DNA from: Algoriphagus algorifonticola | GTDB taxonomy: Bacteria; Bacteroidota; Bacteroidia; Cytophagales; Cyclobacteriaceae | NCBI RefSeq assembly: GCF_007655305.1 | Contig: NZ_VLOG01000026.1 | Location: 62,001 to 126,000, forward strand | DNA length: 64,000 nucleotides | Reading direction: 5' to 3' | In this document: in pieces, positions 52,006 through 61,158 of the stretch | Layout of the letters: each line of letters opens with the position of its first letter | Position numbering within the stretch: position 1 is the stretch's first letter | Notes under the pieces: model-generated | The model's input: the letters and a program-made list of their open reading frames with translations, nothing else | Told to the model about the DNA's origin: nothing | The model's database searches: none | Made by a program: the position numbers and the translations under genes

Positions 52006-55000
52006 ATGAAAAAAATCTACCTGATTGGGTTGAGTGTTCTAATACTTTGTTCCATAATATCAAAACAAAGTAATGCTCAATCCTGTGGACAGACGTCCAA
52101 ATATCTGGTTTGGACCGGTGAAGAAAACAATGATTTTTTCAACGAGGCAAACTGGAGAGAAGTAAATCAAAAACCCTCTGAACCAACTCCTCCCGGCCAA
52201 ACAGAAAGCAAGGCTTCCGGAAGTGCAAAGCCTTTTTGTTTACCTGGTTCCAATAAATCTCCTCATCAGATTTGTCAAGGAGAGCTTGATCTAAACAAGG
52301 ATAAAAATCCAAAAGCAGGAACCTTGGAACCCGGAAAACCTATTGCTTATAATCTCCTGATTTCAGATGCAGATCTTTTAATTCCCCAGAACATCAGCTT
52401 TGTCTGCAGAGAGATTGGGATTACACTTGTCAATTCCCAACTGGAAGTAAATGCTACCCTTGGAAGCAGCATTATCAGCATGGACCAAGAATCAACCTTA
52501 CTCATCAAGGAAGGGGGAAATGTGGGAATGCAAACCCATTTCAACTTCTTGGATTTGAAATCATGGGTAATTCTGGAAAACATAGAACCAAATAAGTTTT
52601 TGAGCGATATGACTTCTCAGGTTTGGGTGAATCATGGTCAAGCTCAAATGAATTCCAACTATCGTATCAATCAATTCTATCAGAAAGGCACCTTGATCAG
52701 GCCTTTTTCTGAGACCTATCCCGCCTTGACTATATATTCAGGATCCAATCAAACTGGAAACAGTGCCAGCATTTATGAGAAACAAATTTATTCAGGAGCA
52801 GGAATTCCAAATGGCATGAATGATCAAACTGCCTCATTTGTTTTGAAAAGAGGCTATATGGCTACTTTTTCAGTTGCAAATAATGGAACTAGTAAAAGTA
52901 AAGTTTATGTAGCCTCCACAGAGGATTTGGTCATTGATGAATTGCCTGCTGCTTTACAAAATAATGTTAGTTTCATACGGGTATTACCTTGGAACTGGGT
53001 GGTAAAAAAAGGAACCGGTGGCTTTACACCTGAAGTCAATGCTGGCTGGTATTACCAGTGGAATAACACAAATAACAGCAGACCTAATTATGAATATGTC
53101 CCTATGGCTTGGGGAGCGGGGGCAACTAATCCTGCAGGCTTGCAGCGAGTGATCGAAAAAGATCAAGTCAACCACCTATTGGGATTCAATGAATCTGACA
53201 ATTGCAATGATCAATCCGGTCAGTTTAACAATTTATGTAAGCCTGAAGTGGCAGTAGGGTACTACGAAAACCTAATGAAAACCGGGATGCGTTTAGGTAC
53301 TCCGGCACCAAGGGAAAACGGACCTACTACTTGGCTATTGGAATTTGCAGAACTTGCAAAAGCCAGAGATGTACGTTTCGATTTTGTAGCGGTACACTGG
53401 TATGACTGGGGAAGCAATCCTGCCAATACTCCCAATGCAGATCCCCAAGCTATTTTTAACCGCTTCAAAATTTATCTTGAAAACGTCTATAGAATTTACG
53501 GGCTTCCAATTTGGATCACTGAATTCAATGCTAATCCCAATAGAACGAACTCCATACAGGCGGAATTTCTCAAATTGGCATTACCATATTTGGAATCTTT
53601 AGACTATGTGGAACGCTACGCTTATTTTGAACCCATGGCGGCTAATTCATCTAATCCAGTAGAGCCAGCCGATCTGACTGATGAAAACGGTAACCTGACT
53701 AATATTGGAGAGATATATTTCTCACATCCTTCTACTCCTTCAATCCCTGAAGCAACTTGGGAATCCGATGGTAATCTTCAGGGATTGAATGAGCCATTTA
53801 CCCCAAGTAATCCTGAGATCTTGAGTTTTGAAGCGGAATGCGCACTTTATTTAGGAAATAAATGGGAGGTAAAAGAGGATGTAAACGCTTCCAATGGCAA
53901 ATTCATCCAAGGAAATAATTCCCTTGAAGGAGAATCTCCGCTTGCAAATCAACTCCATTATGAATTGGATTTAGAACAGGCCAAAACCTATAAAATCTGG
54001 ATAAAAGCAGCTACCAATGGAGGAACTGGAATCGCAGTAAAAATCAATGATGGAGAATTCGAAACTATTGGAGGTTTGAATTCGAGTGAGTACTCTTGGA
54101 TTCAATTACCTAGATTCTATTCCTTTAATACAGGAAAGCATAGAATCAGTTTCCAATTTACTAATCAAGCATTAAAACTGGATCAGATAGCGCTTATCAC
54201 CACTAGTGATGAGGTCGATTTAGAGCCCAACCCAGAAGAGTCTTGCCAAGTCGACCCGAATCCTTGGGGTTTGAAAAGCACGGATGTAATTTACTATTTA
54301 GAGGCTGAATCAGGAGTATTTGGAAACGCTTGGAATGTTGAAAACAATGCTGATGCTGTATCAGGAGAGTATTTGGAATCAAAAGCCACAAAGTCCTCTT
54401 TAACCTCTCCACCGGATACAAATGGTCAGGTAGTGTTCAATTTTGATGTAGAAGAACAGGATCATTATCGAATCTGGGCTAAGATTCAGTCTTTGAACAC
54501 AGATGAAAATTCTTTATGGATCAAAGTAGATGATGACCGCTTCCGTAAATGGGATAATTTGGAAAACGACGCTTTTGAATGGTACTGGAAGCCTTTCCAT
54601 TTTTCAGAAGGAGGAGAGGACAAAACACTTCCATTCTTCCTTACAGCGGGTACCCATACAATTACACTAGCTTATTCTACACAGAAATTTAAAATAGATC
54701 GACTGGCAATTGCTTCTGAAAGCAGAATTCCATCTGAAGAAGATCCAGATGTGATTCGGTCTTTTGGTGTAATGGATTACGAAGCTGAGAATGCAGAGCT
54801 TGTAGGAAATGCCATCGTTGTAAATTGCGCTCAATCCTCTAATGGTCAGCAAGTAAATTTCAGAGCAGGCTTTGATTCAGGGATCAAGTTTAATCAAGTT
54901 ATCGCTCCCGCAAATGGTGAATACCTATTGACCGTTCATTACATGAGTGCAGTAGACAGAAGGTTCAGAATCTTCATTAATGGTGAAGCATTGGGATATA

Positions 55001-55875
55001 AACCAGTTACTAGATCCGGAGAATGGTGTTTCAATAATGGAAGCCCTAGTACTTATGAGCTTAATGTAAACCTGAAAAAAGGAGTTAATACTGTAGAAAT
55101 TTACAGAACTGAAACCGAAGCTCCTTTTATTGACAAAATCAGCTTTAAGCGAAACCCAATTTCCTTAGAAGCTGAAGAAGCTAGACTTGAAGGATCTCCA
55201 GCAATTCCTGCCTGTCCTACTGCCTCCAATGGAGCATTGGTAAATATGGGTTTCTCCTATAGTAGAGCAATAATATTCGAAAATATAGAGGTGGGAATTG
55301 CCGGAACCTACATTTTGGATATTGATTATATCTCTGCCGTAAATCGATCTGCAAGGGTAATTATCAATGGAGAAACCAAATTTGTAAGCTTTGCCAGCTC
55401 TGGAGCTTGGTGCGGAGCTGGTGGAACCCCTGCAACAAAATCTCTAGAGGTCGAATTGAAAGCCGGTTCCAACCAAATCGTATTAAGACCTCAAACCAAT
55501 GATGCTCCTCTTTTCGATAAGATTACTATTTCTGAAAAACTTGTTGAAGATGAAACATTAGGGGCCAGAATACTGAATTCAGAATCTGAGTTGGATATAC
55601 CTATAGCGAGCCTACTTAATCCTTCAGATTTCAAAGTGTATCCAAATCCTGTAAAAAGCTATGAGCCAGTTACCATACAGCTTCCCAATCTTCAGGAAGA
55701 GGGTACGTTCAACTTGAGCATTTCCGATATGTATGGAAGGGTTTGGGTTTCTGAAAATAGAATTGAGGCAAATGGTCAGGGGATTCAGGTGCAAGGGAAT
55801 CTCAAACCAGGTCTATACCTGATTTCCATTCAATATGGGCATCAGTTAATTCAACACAGATTACTAGTACAGTAG
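52006..55875 (+). CDS. secreted GH128-like glycoside hydrolase with CBM-like modules and T9SS tail
   Basis: A 1289-residue modular enzyme. Signal peptide 1-24; an N-terminal region of about 300 residues with beta-strand character and no clear family; a catalytic domain (about 325-590) of the GH128 type with acid/base E396 (GFNESDN), nucleophile E506 (IWITEFN) and FVAVHWYDWG; four carbohydrate-binding-like modules (about 602-740, 760-905, 920-1050, 1052-1175), each starting with an FEAE/YEAE/LEAE pattern as in CBM6/35; and a C-terminal type IX secretion sorting domain (1205-1289, FKVYPNPVKS...GLYLISIQ). Known GH128 enzymes cut beta-1,3-glucan. It is monocistronic with a strong terminator. Confidence 0.87.
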   Translation: MKKIYLIGLSVLILCSIISKQSNAQSCGQTSKYLVWTGEENNDFFNEANWREVNQKPSEPTPPGQTESKASGSAKPFCLPGSNKSPHQICQGELDLNKDKNPKAGTLEPGKPIAYNLLISDADLLIPQNISFVCREIGITLVNSQLEVNATLGSSIISMDQESTLLIKEGGNVGMQTHFNFLDLKSWVILENIEPNKFLSDMTSQVWVNHGQAQMNSNYRINQFYQKGTLIRPFSETYPALTIYSGSNQTGNSASIYEKQIYSGAGIPNGMNDQTASFVLKRGYMATFSVANNGTSKSKVYVASTEDLVIDELPAALQNNVSFIRVLPWNWVVKKGTGGFTPEVNAGWYYQWNNTNNSRPNYEYVPMAWGAGATNPAGLQRVIEKDQVNHLLGFNESDNCNDQSGQFNNLCKPEVAVGYYENLMKTGMRLGTPAPRENGPTTWLLEFAELAKARDVRFDFVAVHWYDWGSNPANTPNADPQAIFNRFKIYLENVYRIYGLPIWITEFNANPNRTNSIQAEFLKLALPYLESLDYVERYAYFEPMAANSSNPVEPADLTDENGNLTNIGEIYFSHPSTPSIPEATWESDGNLQGLNEPFTPSNPEILSFEAECALYLGNKWEVKEDVNASNGKFIQGNNSLEGESPLANQLHYELDLEQAKTYKIWIKAATNGGTGIAVKINDGEFETIGGLNSSEYSWIQLPRFYSFNTGKHRISFQFTNQALKLDQIALITTSDEVDLEPNPEESCQVDPNPWGLKSTDVIYYLEAESGVFGNAWNVENNADAVSGEYLESKATKSSLTSPPDTNGQVVFNFDVEEQDHYRIWAKIQSLNTDENSLWIKVDDDRFRKWDNLENDAFEWYWKPFHFSEGGEDKTLPFFLTAGTHTITLAYSTQKFKIDRLAIASESRIPSEEDPDVIRSFGVMDYEAENAELVGNAIVVNCAQSSNGQQVNFRAGFDSGIKFNQVIAPANGEYLLTVHYMSAVDRRFRIFINGEALGYKPVTRSGEWCFNNGSPSTYELNVNLKKGVNTVEIYRTETEAPFIDKISFKRNPISLEAEEARLEGSPAIPACPTASNGALVNMGFSYSRAIIFENIEVGIAGTYILDIDYISAVNRSARVIINGETKFVSFASSGAWCGAGGTPATKSLEVELKAGSNQIVLRPQTNDAPLFDKITISEKLVEDETLGARILNSESELDIPIASLLNPSDFKVYPNPVKSYEPVTIQLPNLQEEGTFNLSISDMYGRVWVSENRIEANGQGIQVQGNLKPGLYLISIQYGHQLIQHRLLVQ

Positions 55876-55898
55876 CGTTTATTTAGGGTTTTTATTAG

Positions 55899-55931
55899 AA
55901 AATGCGGATCAGGTTGGTCCGCATTTTTTTT
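55899..55931 (+). terminator. terminator of the GH128-like gene
   Basis: Stem AAAATGCGGA / TCCGCATTTT with a 7-9 base loop followed by a T run, 23 bases after the stop. Confidence 0.9.
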
Positions 55932-55936
55932 GTTCA

Positions 55937-56164
55937 AATTTGGCTAAAGCCGGATATAGCTAGAATTAAAAAACTTTATCTACCAGCTAAAGCAGGTGGA
56001 AATTTTGGAACAATTGATTTGAATGTCACTGCTTTTAAAAAAAGGAAAGGCGCTTTAACCTCTTAAATAAAGTGAGATTAATACTGGCCGGGCTTTAGCC
56101 CAATTTATTCCAGTTTGGCTAAAGCCAAAAAGGGTTCAATTCACCGGTTTCCACCAGCTAAACC
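55937..56164. repeat. REP-like palindromic repeats
   Basis: The spacer has two copies of TTTGGCTAAAGCC (55939-55951 and 56114-56126), a related GGGCTTTAGCCC (56090-56101), and two copies of CCAGCTAAA (55983 and 56153), the first within ACCAGCTAAAGCAGGTGG. All are variants of a palindromic core GGCTAAAGCC. This resembles dispersed palindromic repeat families of Bacteroidota. No transposase is present. The remainder of the spacer (to 56366) shows no gene. Confidence 0.7.
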
Positions 56165-56322
56165 AAGAGAAAATTTGAGTTGGATTCAACGCTAAATTCA
56201 GCAGCAGTAGCTGATGTAAATTCCAGATTGCACTCGACCGAATTCACAATCCCTGAAAAATAGGAACTGCGCTTAAGGCTATTCAATCAATGAACGCCAA
56301 GATCAGTTGAGCACTAGCAAAT

Positions 56323-56344
56323 AAAAAAGCCCGGTTGCCCGGGC
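56323..56344 (-). terminator. terminator of the sulfatase operon
   Basis: Stem GCCCGG / CCGGGC with a 4-base loop, followed on the minus strand by six T. It is 22 bases after the stop of the last sulfatase gene. Confidence 0.9.
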
Positions 56345-56366
56345 CATTCATCGATTGGTGATCAAA

Positions 56367-57932
56367 CTACTTTAACTCTAATTGTTGAATTTGACTATTC
56401 GAGCCTCTAATTTCCTCATACTTTCGAACCATTTCCTGTAGTTTTTCAGGGTTACGGGATGCCAAATTATGTCGTTGTTCAAGATCCTCTTTCAAATTGT
56501 ACAATTGATAATCACTCGAGTTTCCCAATTCAATATTAACCTGATTTTGAACTGCCGGTCCAGGATAGGGCGGGATCATAATCCAATCTCCTTGTCTTAA
56601 TGCCGTTTTGGTTGTAGCCTCCAATACAAAAGCATCTCTTCCTTTTTCACTCTTTCCAAGAAAGGTGTTCAGTAAATTCTGGCTGTCAGAAGAGCTTTGC
56701 TCACTACCCACCAAGGCGGAAATAGATGCTAACAAATCAATTTGAGTGACTAAGGCATCTGAGACTCCCGGTTGGATTTTTCCTTTCCAATAGGTTACAA
56801 AAGGAACTCTTGTACCTGCCTCGAATAAAGAATATTTGCCCCCTCTCAATGGTCCTGCTGGAGTATGATCGCCTAATTTTTCTACCGCATCATCATAATA
56901 TCCATCGTTGAGTACAGGCCCATTATCACTAGTGAAAACAATCAATGTATTTTCTAAAATTCCCGCTTCTTCCAAGGTCTTGATAAATTCTCCAATCACC
57001 CAATCAGCTTCAAGAATCACATCGCCTCTCGGCCCCATGCCTGATTTTCCTTCAAACCTGGGATGAGGAGTCCTTGGTACGTGTGGCTGCTGCAATCCAT
57101 AATACAAGAAAAAAGGACTGTCTGACTGAGCTTTCTCATTGACATATGCCTGAGCTTTAGCCAAAAAATGATCAGCCATATCCACGTCACTCCACTTGGC
57201 ACTATCCCCACCTTTCATAAATCCAATTCTAGGCACTCCATTCACTATGCTGTTATTATGACCATGATGCCATTTCATAGTCATAAGTTCTGGATGAGAG
57301 ATTGCAGTAGGTTCTCCTTCAAAGTTTTGATCATAATCCACCAGAATAGGGTCATTAGGATCTAAATTAACCACTTGCCCATTTTCAATGTATACTGTGG
57401 GTACGCGGTCCTGGGTAGCAGCCATGATATGGGAAAAATCAAATCCTACTTCATTAGGACCCGGCTTGATTTGCTGATTCCAGTCTACGTTTCCATGCCC
57501 CAGGCCCAAATGCCATTTGCCGATTACCGCTGTATGGTAACCTTGATTTTGTAAAATTTTCGGTAGTGTCAATTGAGCCGTGTCAATCAAAAGAGGAGCT
57601 GTTCCAGGAAGAATTTTTGCATCTTGATTTCTCCAAGGATAGGTACCTGTCAAAATCGCATACCGGCTTGGGGTACAAGTAGCAGAAGAGGCATATCCAT
57701 TGGTAAATCTTACTCCTCCATTAGCTAATTTATCCATATTCGGGGTTTGAAGCGTCCCCGCTTCATAGGCACTAACATCTCCATATCCCAAATCATCCAT
57801 GTATATAAAAACGATATTGGGTTTTTTAGATGGAGCTTCTTCATCCATCTTTTTATCTTGACATGCCAGAAAAAAAATCATTACCAGCAGGATTGCTATA
57901 AAGCTTTGAGACCTGTTCTTCATAAATTTCAT
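56367..57932 (-). CDS. sulfatase (S1 family), lipoprotein
   Basis: A formylglycine-dependent sulfatase of 521 residues with lipobox FFLAC (C24). Metal-binding D46/D47 are in YMDDLGYGD. The C86-T-P-S-R sequence (CTPSRYAILTG) carries the cysteine that must be converted to formylglycine. TAVIGKWHLGLGH, FTSDNGP and LRGGKYSLFEAGTRVP are further signatures. The lipid anchor places it at the cell surface or periplasm. It is the last gene of the operon, 36 bases after the beta-helix gene. The exact sulfate ester is unknown. Confidence 0.94.
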   Translation of the reverse strand: MKFMKNRSQSFIAILLVMIFFLACQDKKMDEEAPSKKPNIVFIYMDDLGYGDVSAYEAGTLQTPNMDKLANGGVRFTNGYASSATCTPSRYAILTGTYPWRNQDAKILPGTAPLLIDTAQLTLPKILQNQGYHTAVIGKWHLGLGHGNVDWNQQIKPGPNEVGFDFSHIMAATQDRVPTVYIENGQVVNLDPNDPILVDYDQNFEGEPTAISHPELMTMKWHHGHNNSIVNGVPRIGFMKGGDSAKWSDVDMADHFLAKAQAYVNEKAQSDSPFFLYYGLQQPHVPRTPHPRFEGKSGMGPRGDVILEADWVIGEFIKTLEEAGILENTLIVFTSDNGPVLNDGYYDDAVEKLGDHTPAGPLRGGKYSLFEAGTRVPFVTYWKGKIQPGVSDALVTQIDLLASISALVGSEQSSSDSQNLLNTFLGKSEKGRDAFVLEATTKTALRQGDWIMIPPYPGPAVQNQVNIELGNSSDYQLYNLKEDLEQRHNLASRNPEKLQEMVRKYEEIRGSNSQIQQLELK

Positions 57933-57968
57933 TTTGGGTATTCGGTATAATTGAAGCTTAAATTCTTT

Positions 57969-59642
57969 TTAATCATTTTTCTTTTCAGCCATTTGAGGAA
58001 AAACCTGAATGGCGCCAATTCCGGGATTATCTAAAATTGGATTTCCTAATATGTCCTTACTCAATTGAAGCCCATCAATCAACCCAAACTCATCCCCTGT
58101 AAGGAATGGCACTTTTACTCCACTCTGAACCAAAGCATCATTTTGGGGAATGTAGTCTTCTACATTTAACCCCCCTGGCACTCTAAATTGAGCATCTCCC
58201 ACAATTCCATCTTCTGACTGTATCAGCGCATTTTCCGGCCAAAGACCATTTTTGACAAATAGATTATTCTTGAAAAAAACGTCTTCCAACTCCCTATTCG
58301 ACTCATCATCAGGCTTGTATTGATCTCCCGCCACTAGCTCTGTCTTTCCAGGAATATGAAAAATATTATTGGCAATTAGCACCCCTTTAGACCGATTGTC
58401 TATCGCAATTTTTGCAACTATTTCCTCACTGACATATATCGTATTATTATAAAAATAAGAATTAACCGGTCCCTTTCTCTCCTTGTTACCTCCTTGATAG
58501 CCACTCAACCAGAATATTTTCCCCTCTTGAAAAGCCCCATTCTGACCTTTAACTCTGTGGCCGTCATTTACAGAAATATTGTAGCGATAAGCACAATTGT
58601 AATTATTCCCCAAAATCTCAGCAAAACCTCCGGCATTATAGGCTGAAAAGTTGTACTGCATCACAATGTTGTCACAGTTGAAATCTATGTGTGCACCAGC
58701 AGAGTCTCCCGGGCCATTAGCGTACATAAATTTATTTTTCTCAATCAGTACCATGGACGAACTCCAAGTCCATAATCCGCTTCCTCTTCCCCATTTTCTC
58801 CCATCATCATTGCTACCGGAATACATTACCTCATTATCTGCCACATAAACAAATTTCACTCCGGACATCTGAATTCCAGGTCCTCCCGTTCTGTGTACAG
58901 TATTCCCTCTTATCGTAATTCTGCGGATATTTTGATCAGTATTCCCTGTTAATTTGATCCCGGTATGACTGAGGTCTGAGATCTGGGAATTTAAAATCTC
59001 AATATCCTCTATCATCTCAGAATCTGATTGATTCATAACCCGAATGCCCCAACCGTATTTTTGAGTTCCATTGGCTGACTTGACTTCTTCAACACTTCTC
59101 TGAATACCTTTTTCCTCGAAAAAAACTCTGGAAATTATCAAGCTATCTAAAGTCACTCCTTTTACTCCTCCTTTTTTATTGGCAAGGATTAGTACTCCAA
59201 CCCGCATTTGACCAATGGGTGACATTTCACCATATCCCTCAGCGGTTATTTCCAAATGCTGAACCCTGACAAAAGAGGAGTTTTCTATTAAGACTCCATT
59301 CAAATATCCCTTGGCATCAATTTTTGCTGGTTTGAGAACCGAAGTATTCTGATCACTAAAGCTGGAAATCACCAAGGGCTTATTTTTTTCTCCTTTAAAC
59401 CCTATAATTTCCAAGCTTCCATAGAAAGTTTGTCCCCCGGCCAACAAAATCCTATCCCCGGCCTGAAGATTCAGAGATTTCACTCTATCAAGGCTTTGAA
59501 AAGCCTGATTCTTACTAAGTCCGGAATTAGCATCATTTCCCAACTTTGGATGGAAATAGTAATCTGTTGCCAAGGCTGCATTCCCAGCAAAAAATAGAAA
59601 TAAGAGGCCCAAAATAGACTTTATTCTAGTTTGTATATTCAT
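57969..59642 (-). CDS. secreted right-handed parallel beta-helix protein
   Basis: From ATG 59642 the protein has 557 residues, with a signal peptide (LGLLFLFFAGNAALA). The start YYFHPKLGNDANSGLSKNQAFQSLDRVKSL is common in beta-helix polysaccharide enzymes. Repeated strand units follow (for example SDLSHTGIKLTGNTDQNIRRI, VHRTGGPGIQMSGVKFVYV, NDDGRKWGRGSGLWTWSSSM). The fold suggests a lyase or glycoside hydrolase acting on the same sulfated glycan as the flanking sulfatases, but no family-specific catalytic motif could be identified. The longer frame to 59723 overlaps the sulfatase gene and was not used. Confidence 0.8.
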   Translation of the reverse strand: MNIQTRIKSILGLLFLFFAGNAALATDYYFHPKLGNDANSGLSKNQAFQSLDRVKSLNLQAGDRILLAGGQTFYGSLEIIGFKGEKNKPLVISSFSDQNTSVLKPAKIDAKGYLNGVLIENSSFVRVQHLEITAEGYGEMSPIGQMRVGVLILANKKGGVKGVTLDSLIISRVFFEEKGIQRSVEEVKSANGTQKYGWGIRVMNQSDSEMIEDIEILNSQISDLSHTGIKLTGNTDQNIRRITIRGNTVHRTGGPGIQMSGVKFVYVADNEVMYSGSNDDGRKWGRGSGLWTWSSSMVLIEKNKFMYANGPGDSAGAHIDFNCDNIVMQYNFSAYNAGGFAEILGNNYNCAYRYNISVNDGHRVKGQNGAFQEGKIFWLSGYQGGNKERKGPVNSYFYNNTIYVSEEIVAKIAIDNRSKGVLIANNIFHIPGKTELVAGDQYKPDDESNRELEDVFFKNNLFVKNGLWPENALIQSEDGIVGDAQFRVPGGLNVEDYIPQNDALVQSGVKVPFLTGDEFGLIDGLQLSKDILGNPILDNPGIGAIQVFPQMAEKKND

Positions 59643-59661
59643 TGTAAATAGTTTAAAAGGT

Positions 59662-61074
59662 TTAGTTTTCAATTTTCTTATCCGGTGTATATCTATCTGG
59701 ATGCAAGCGGCTATACTCCTCATCTTCCAAAAGACCTAAGAAAACAGGATCCATCAGTTGCTTTTTCCATGCTTCTAATTTTTCCGATAGCTTTTTAGCC
59801 AAAGCCTCTTGTATTGAAAATTGATTTTTGGATTCAGACAAATCCTTGGAAAGATCAAACAGGAAATTTTGATTGGGCTGCATAATCATCTTAGAGTCAC
59901 CGGATCGAATGGCAAATCGATTGGCATTGTAATTTCTCCAATACAGTTCCTCATGTGGATTCCCATTCTTTTTTCCTGTCAAATAAGGAATCAAGTCAAC
60001 TCCGTCTAGCTCATTTTTAGGCTTAACATTCGCCAAAGAAGCCGCCGTCGCGAAGATGTCCAAGGAGATGATGGGAGGATCATATCTTTGACCTGAGGGA
60101 ACCTGGCCTTTCCACTGCAATGCAAAAGGAACCCTGATTCCACCTTCAAAGAAATCACCTTTAAAACCTCTCAGAGGCTTATTATTTGAACCATTATCCT
60201 TGGTAGGCCCGCCATTGTCAGAAAGGAAAAAAACTAGCGTGTTCTCTTCTATATTAAGGGTTTTTAGCAAATCCAATAAGGCACCTACTCCATCATCCAC
60301 AGCACTGACCATGGCAGCATAAGTTTTCCTTTTTTCATCCTTTATTTCAGGGAACCTGCTTAAATACTTTTCAGTAGCCTGCATGGGCGCATGAGGTGCA
60401 TTGTAGGCTAAATACAAGAAAAAGGGTTGCTCAGCATTATTATTGACAAAATTCAAAGCTTCTCTTGAAAGCGCATCTGTCAGGTATTCTTGCTCATTGA
60501 TCCTTTCATTGTTTTTTAAAAGCTTGGTTCTATAACCATCCCATTGATCTCTGGCTTCTGAGAGGTCATTGAGCACCCACTTTTCAGGAAAATATTGATG
60601 CCCGCCTGAAAGAAACCCGTAGAATTCATCGAATCCTCTTTTATTAGGTACTAGGCTTGGATGTGCTCCCAAATGCCATTTTCCAATAGCGCCAGTTCTA
60701 TATCCTGCCCTTTTCAGCAAATCCGCCATAGTTTCCTCAGTCAATGGTAAGCCCATGGTGCTATCCTTGGGAGCCAAAAGAGGATTTCTAGCAAAGCCAA
60801 ATCTATCTTGATACCTACCTGTGATTAAGCCTGCTCTACTTGGACCACATACAGCAAATGATACGTAACCAGAACTGAAAACCACGCCATTGCTGGCAAT
60901 CCTATCGATTCCTGGAGTAGGTATATCCGTACTGCCATTGAATCCTACATCTGCATATCCTTGGTCATCCGTCAAAATGACTATGATATTTGGTCTATCT
61001 TCAGGTGATCTACTCTGTGACCAGCAGGTCAAAGAAAAGAGCAATAGGCTTACTAAGAGCTGTAATTTTTTCAT
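59662..61074 (-). CDS. sulfatase (S1 family), secreted
   Basis: A 470-residue sulfatase with a signal peptide (MKKLQLLVSLLLFSLTCWSQ). Metal ligands are in TDDQGYADV (D36, D37); the formylglycine site is C76-G-P-S-R (CGPSRAGLITG). TGAIGKWHLGAHP, FLSDNGGP and GFKGDFFEGGIRVPF follow. The signature differs from that of the other sulfatase (CTPSR), and the sequences are clearly diverged, so the two probably remove different sulfate groups. ATG 61074 was chosen over 61104 because it starts a normal signal peptide. Confidence 0.94.
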   Translation of the reverse strand: MKKLQLLVSLLLFSLTCWSQSRSPEDRPNIIVILTDDQGYADVGFNGSTDIPTPGIDRIASNGVVFSSGYVSFAVCGPSRAGLITGRYQDRFGFARNPLLAPKDSTMGLPLTEETMADLLKRAGYRTGAIGKWHLGAHPSLVPNKRGFDEFYGFLSGGHQYFPEKWVLNDLSEARDQWDGYRTKLLKNNERINEQEYLTDALSREALNFVNNNAEQPFFLYLAYNAPHAPMQATEKYLSRFPEIKDEKRKTYAAMVSAVDDGVGALLDLLKTLNIEENTLVFFLSDNGGPTKDNGSNNKPLRGFKGDFFEGGIRVPFALQWKGQVPSGQRYDPPIISLDIFATAASLANVKPKNELDGVDLIPYLTGKKNGNPHEELYWRNYNANRFAIRSGDSKMIMQPNQNFLFDLSKDLSESKNQFSIQEALAKKLSEKLEAWKKQLMDPVFLGLLEDEEYSRLHPDRYTPDKKIEN

Positions 61075-61158
61075 GTATTTGGATGAACGAGAAAACACCC
61101 CCACCCTAAATCAGGCGGGAGTGATTGACCAATCTATCTACGAATTGATTATTACTTT

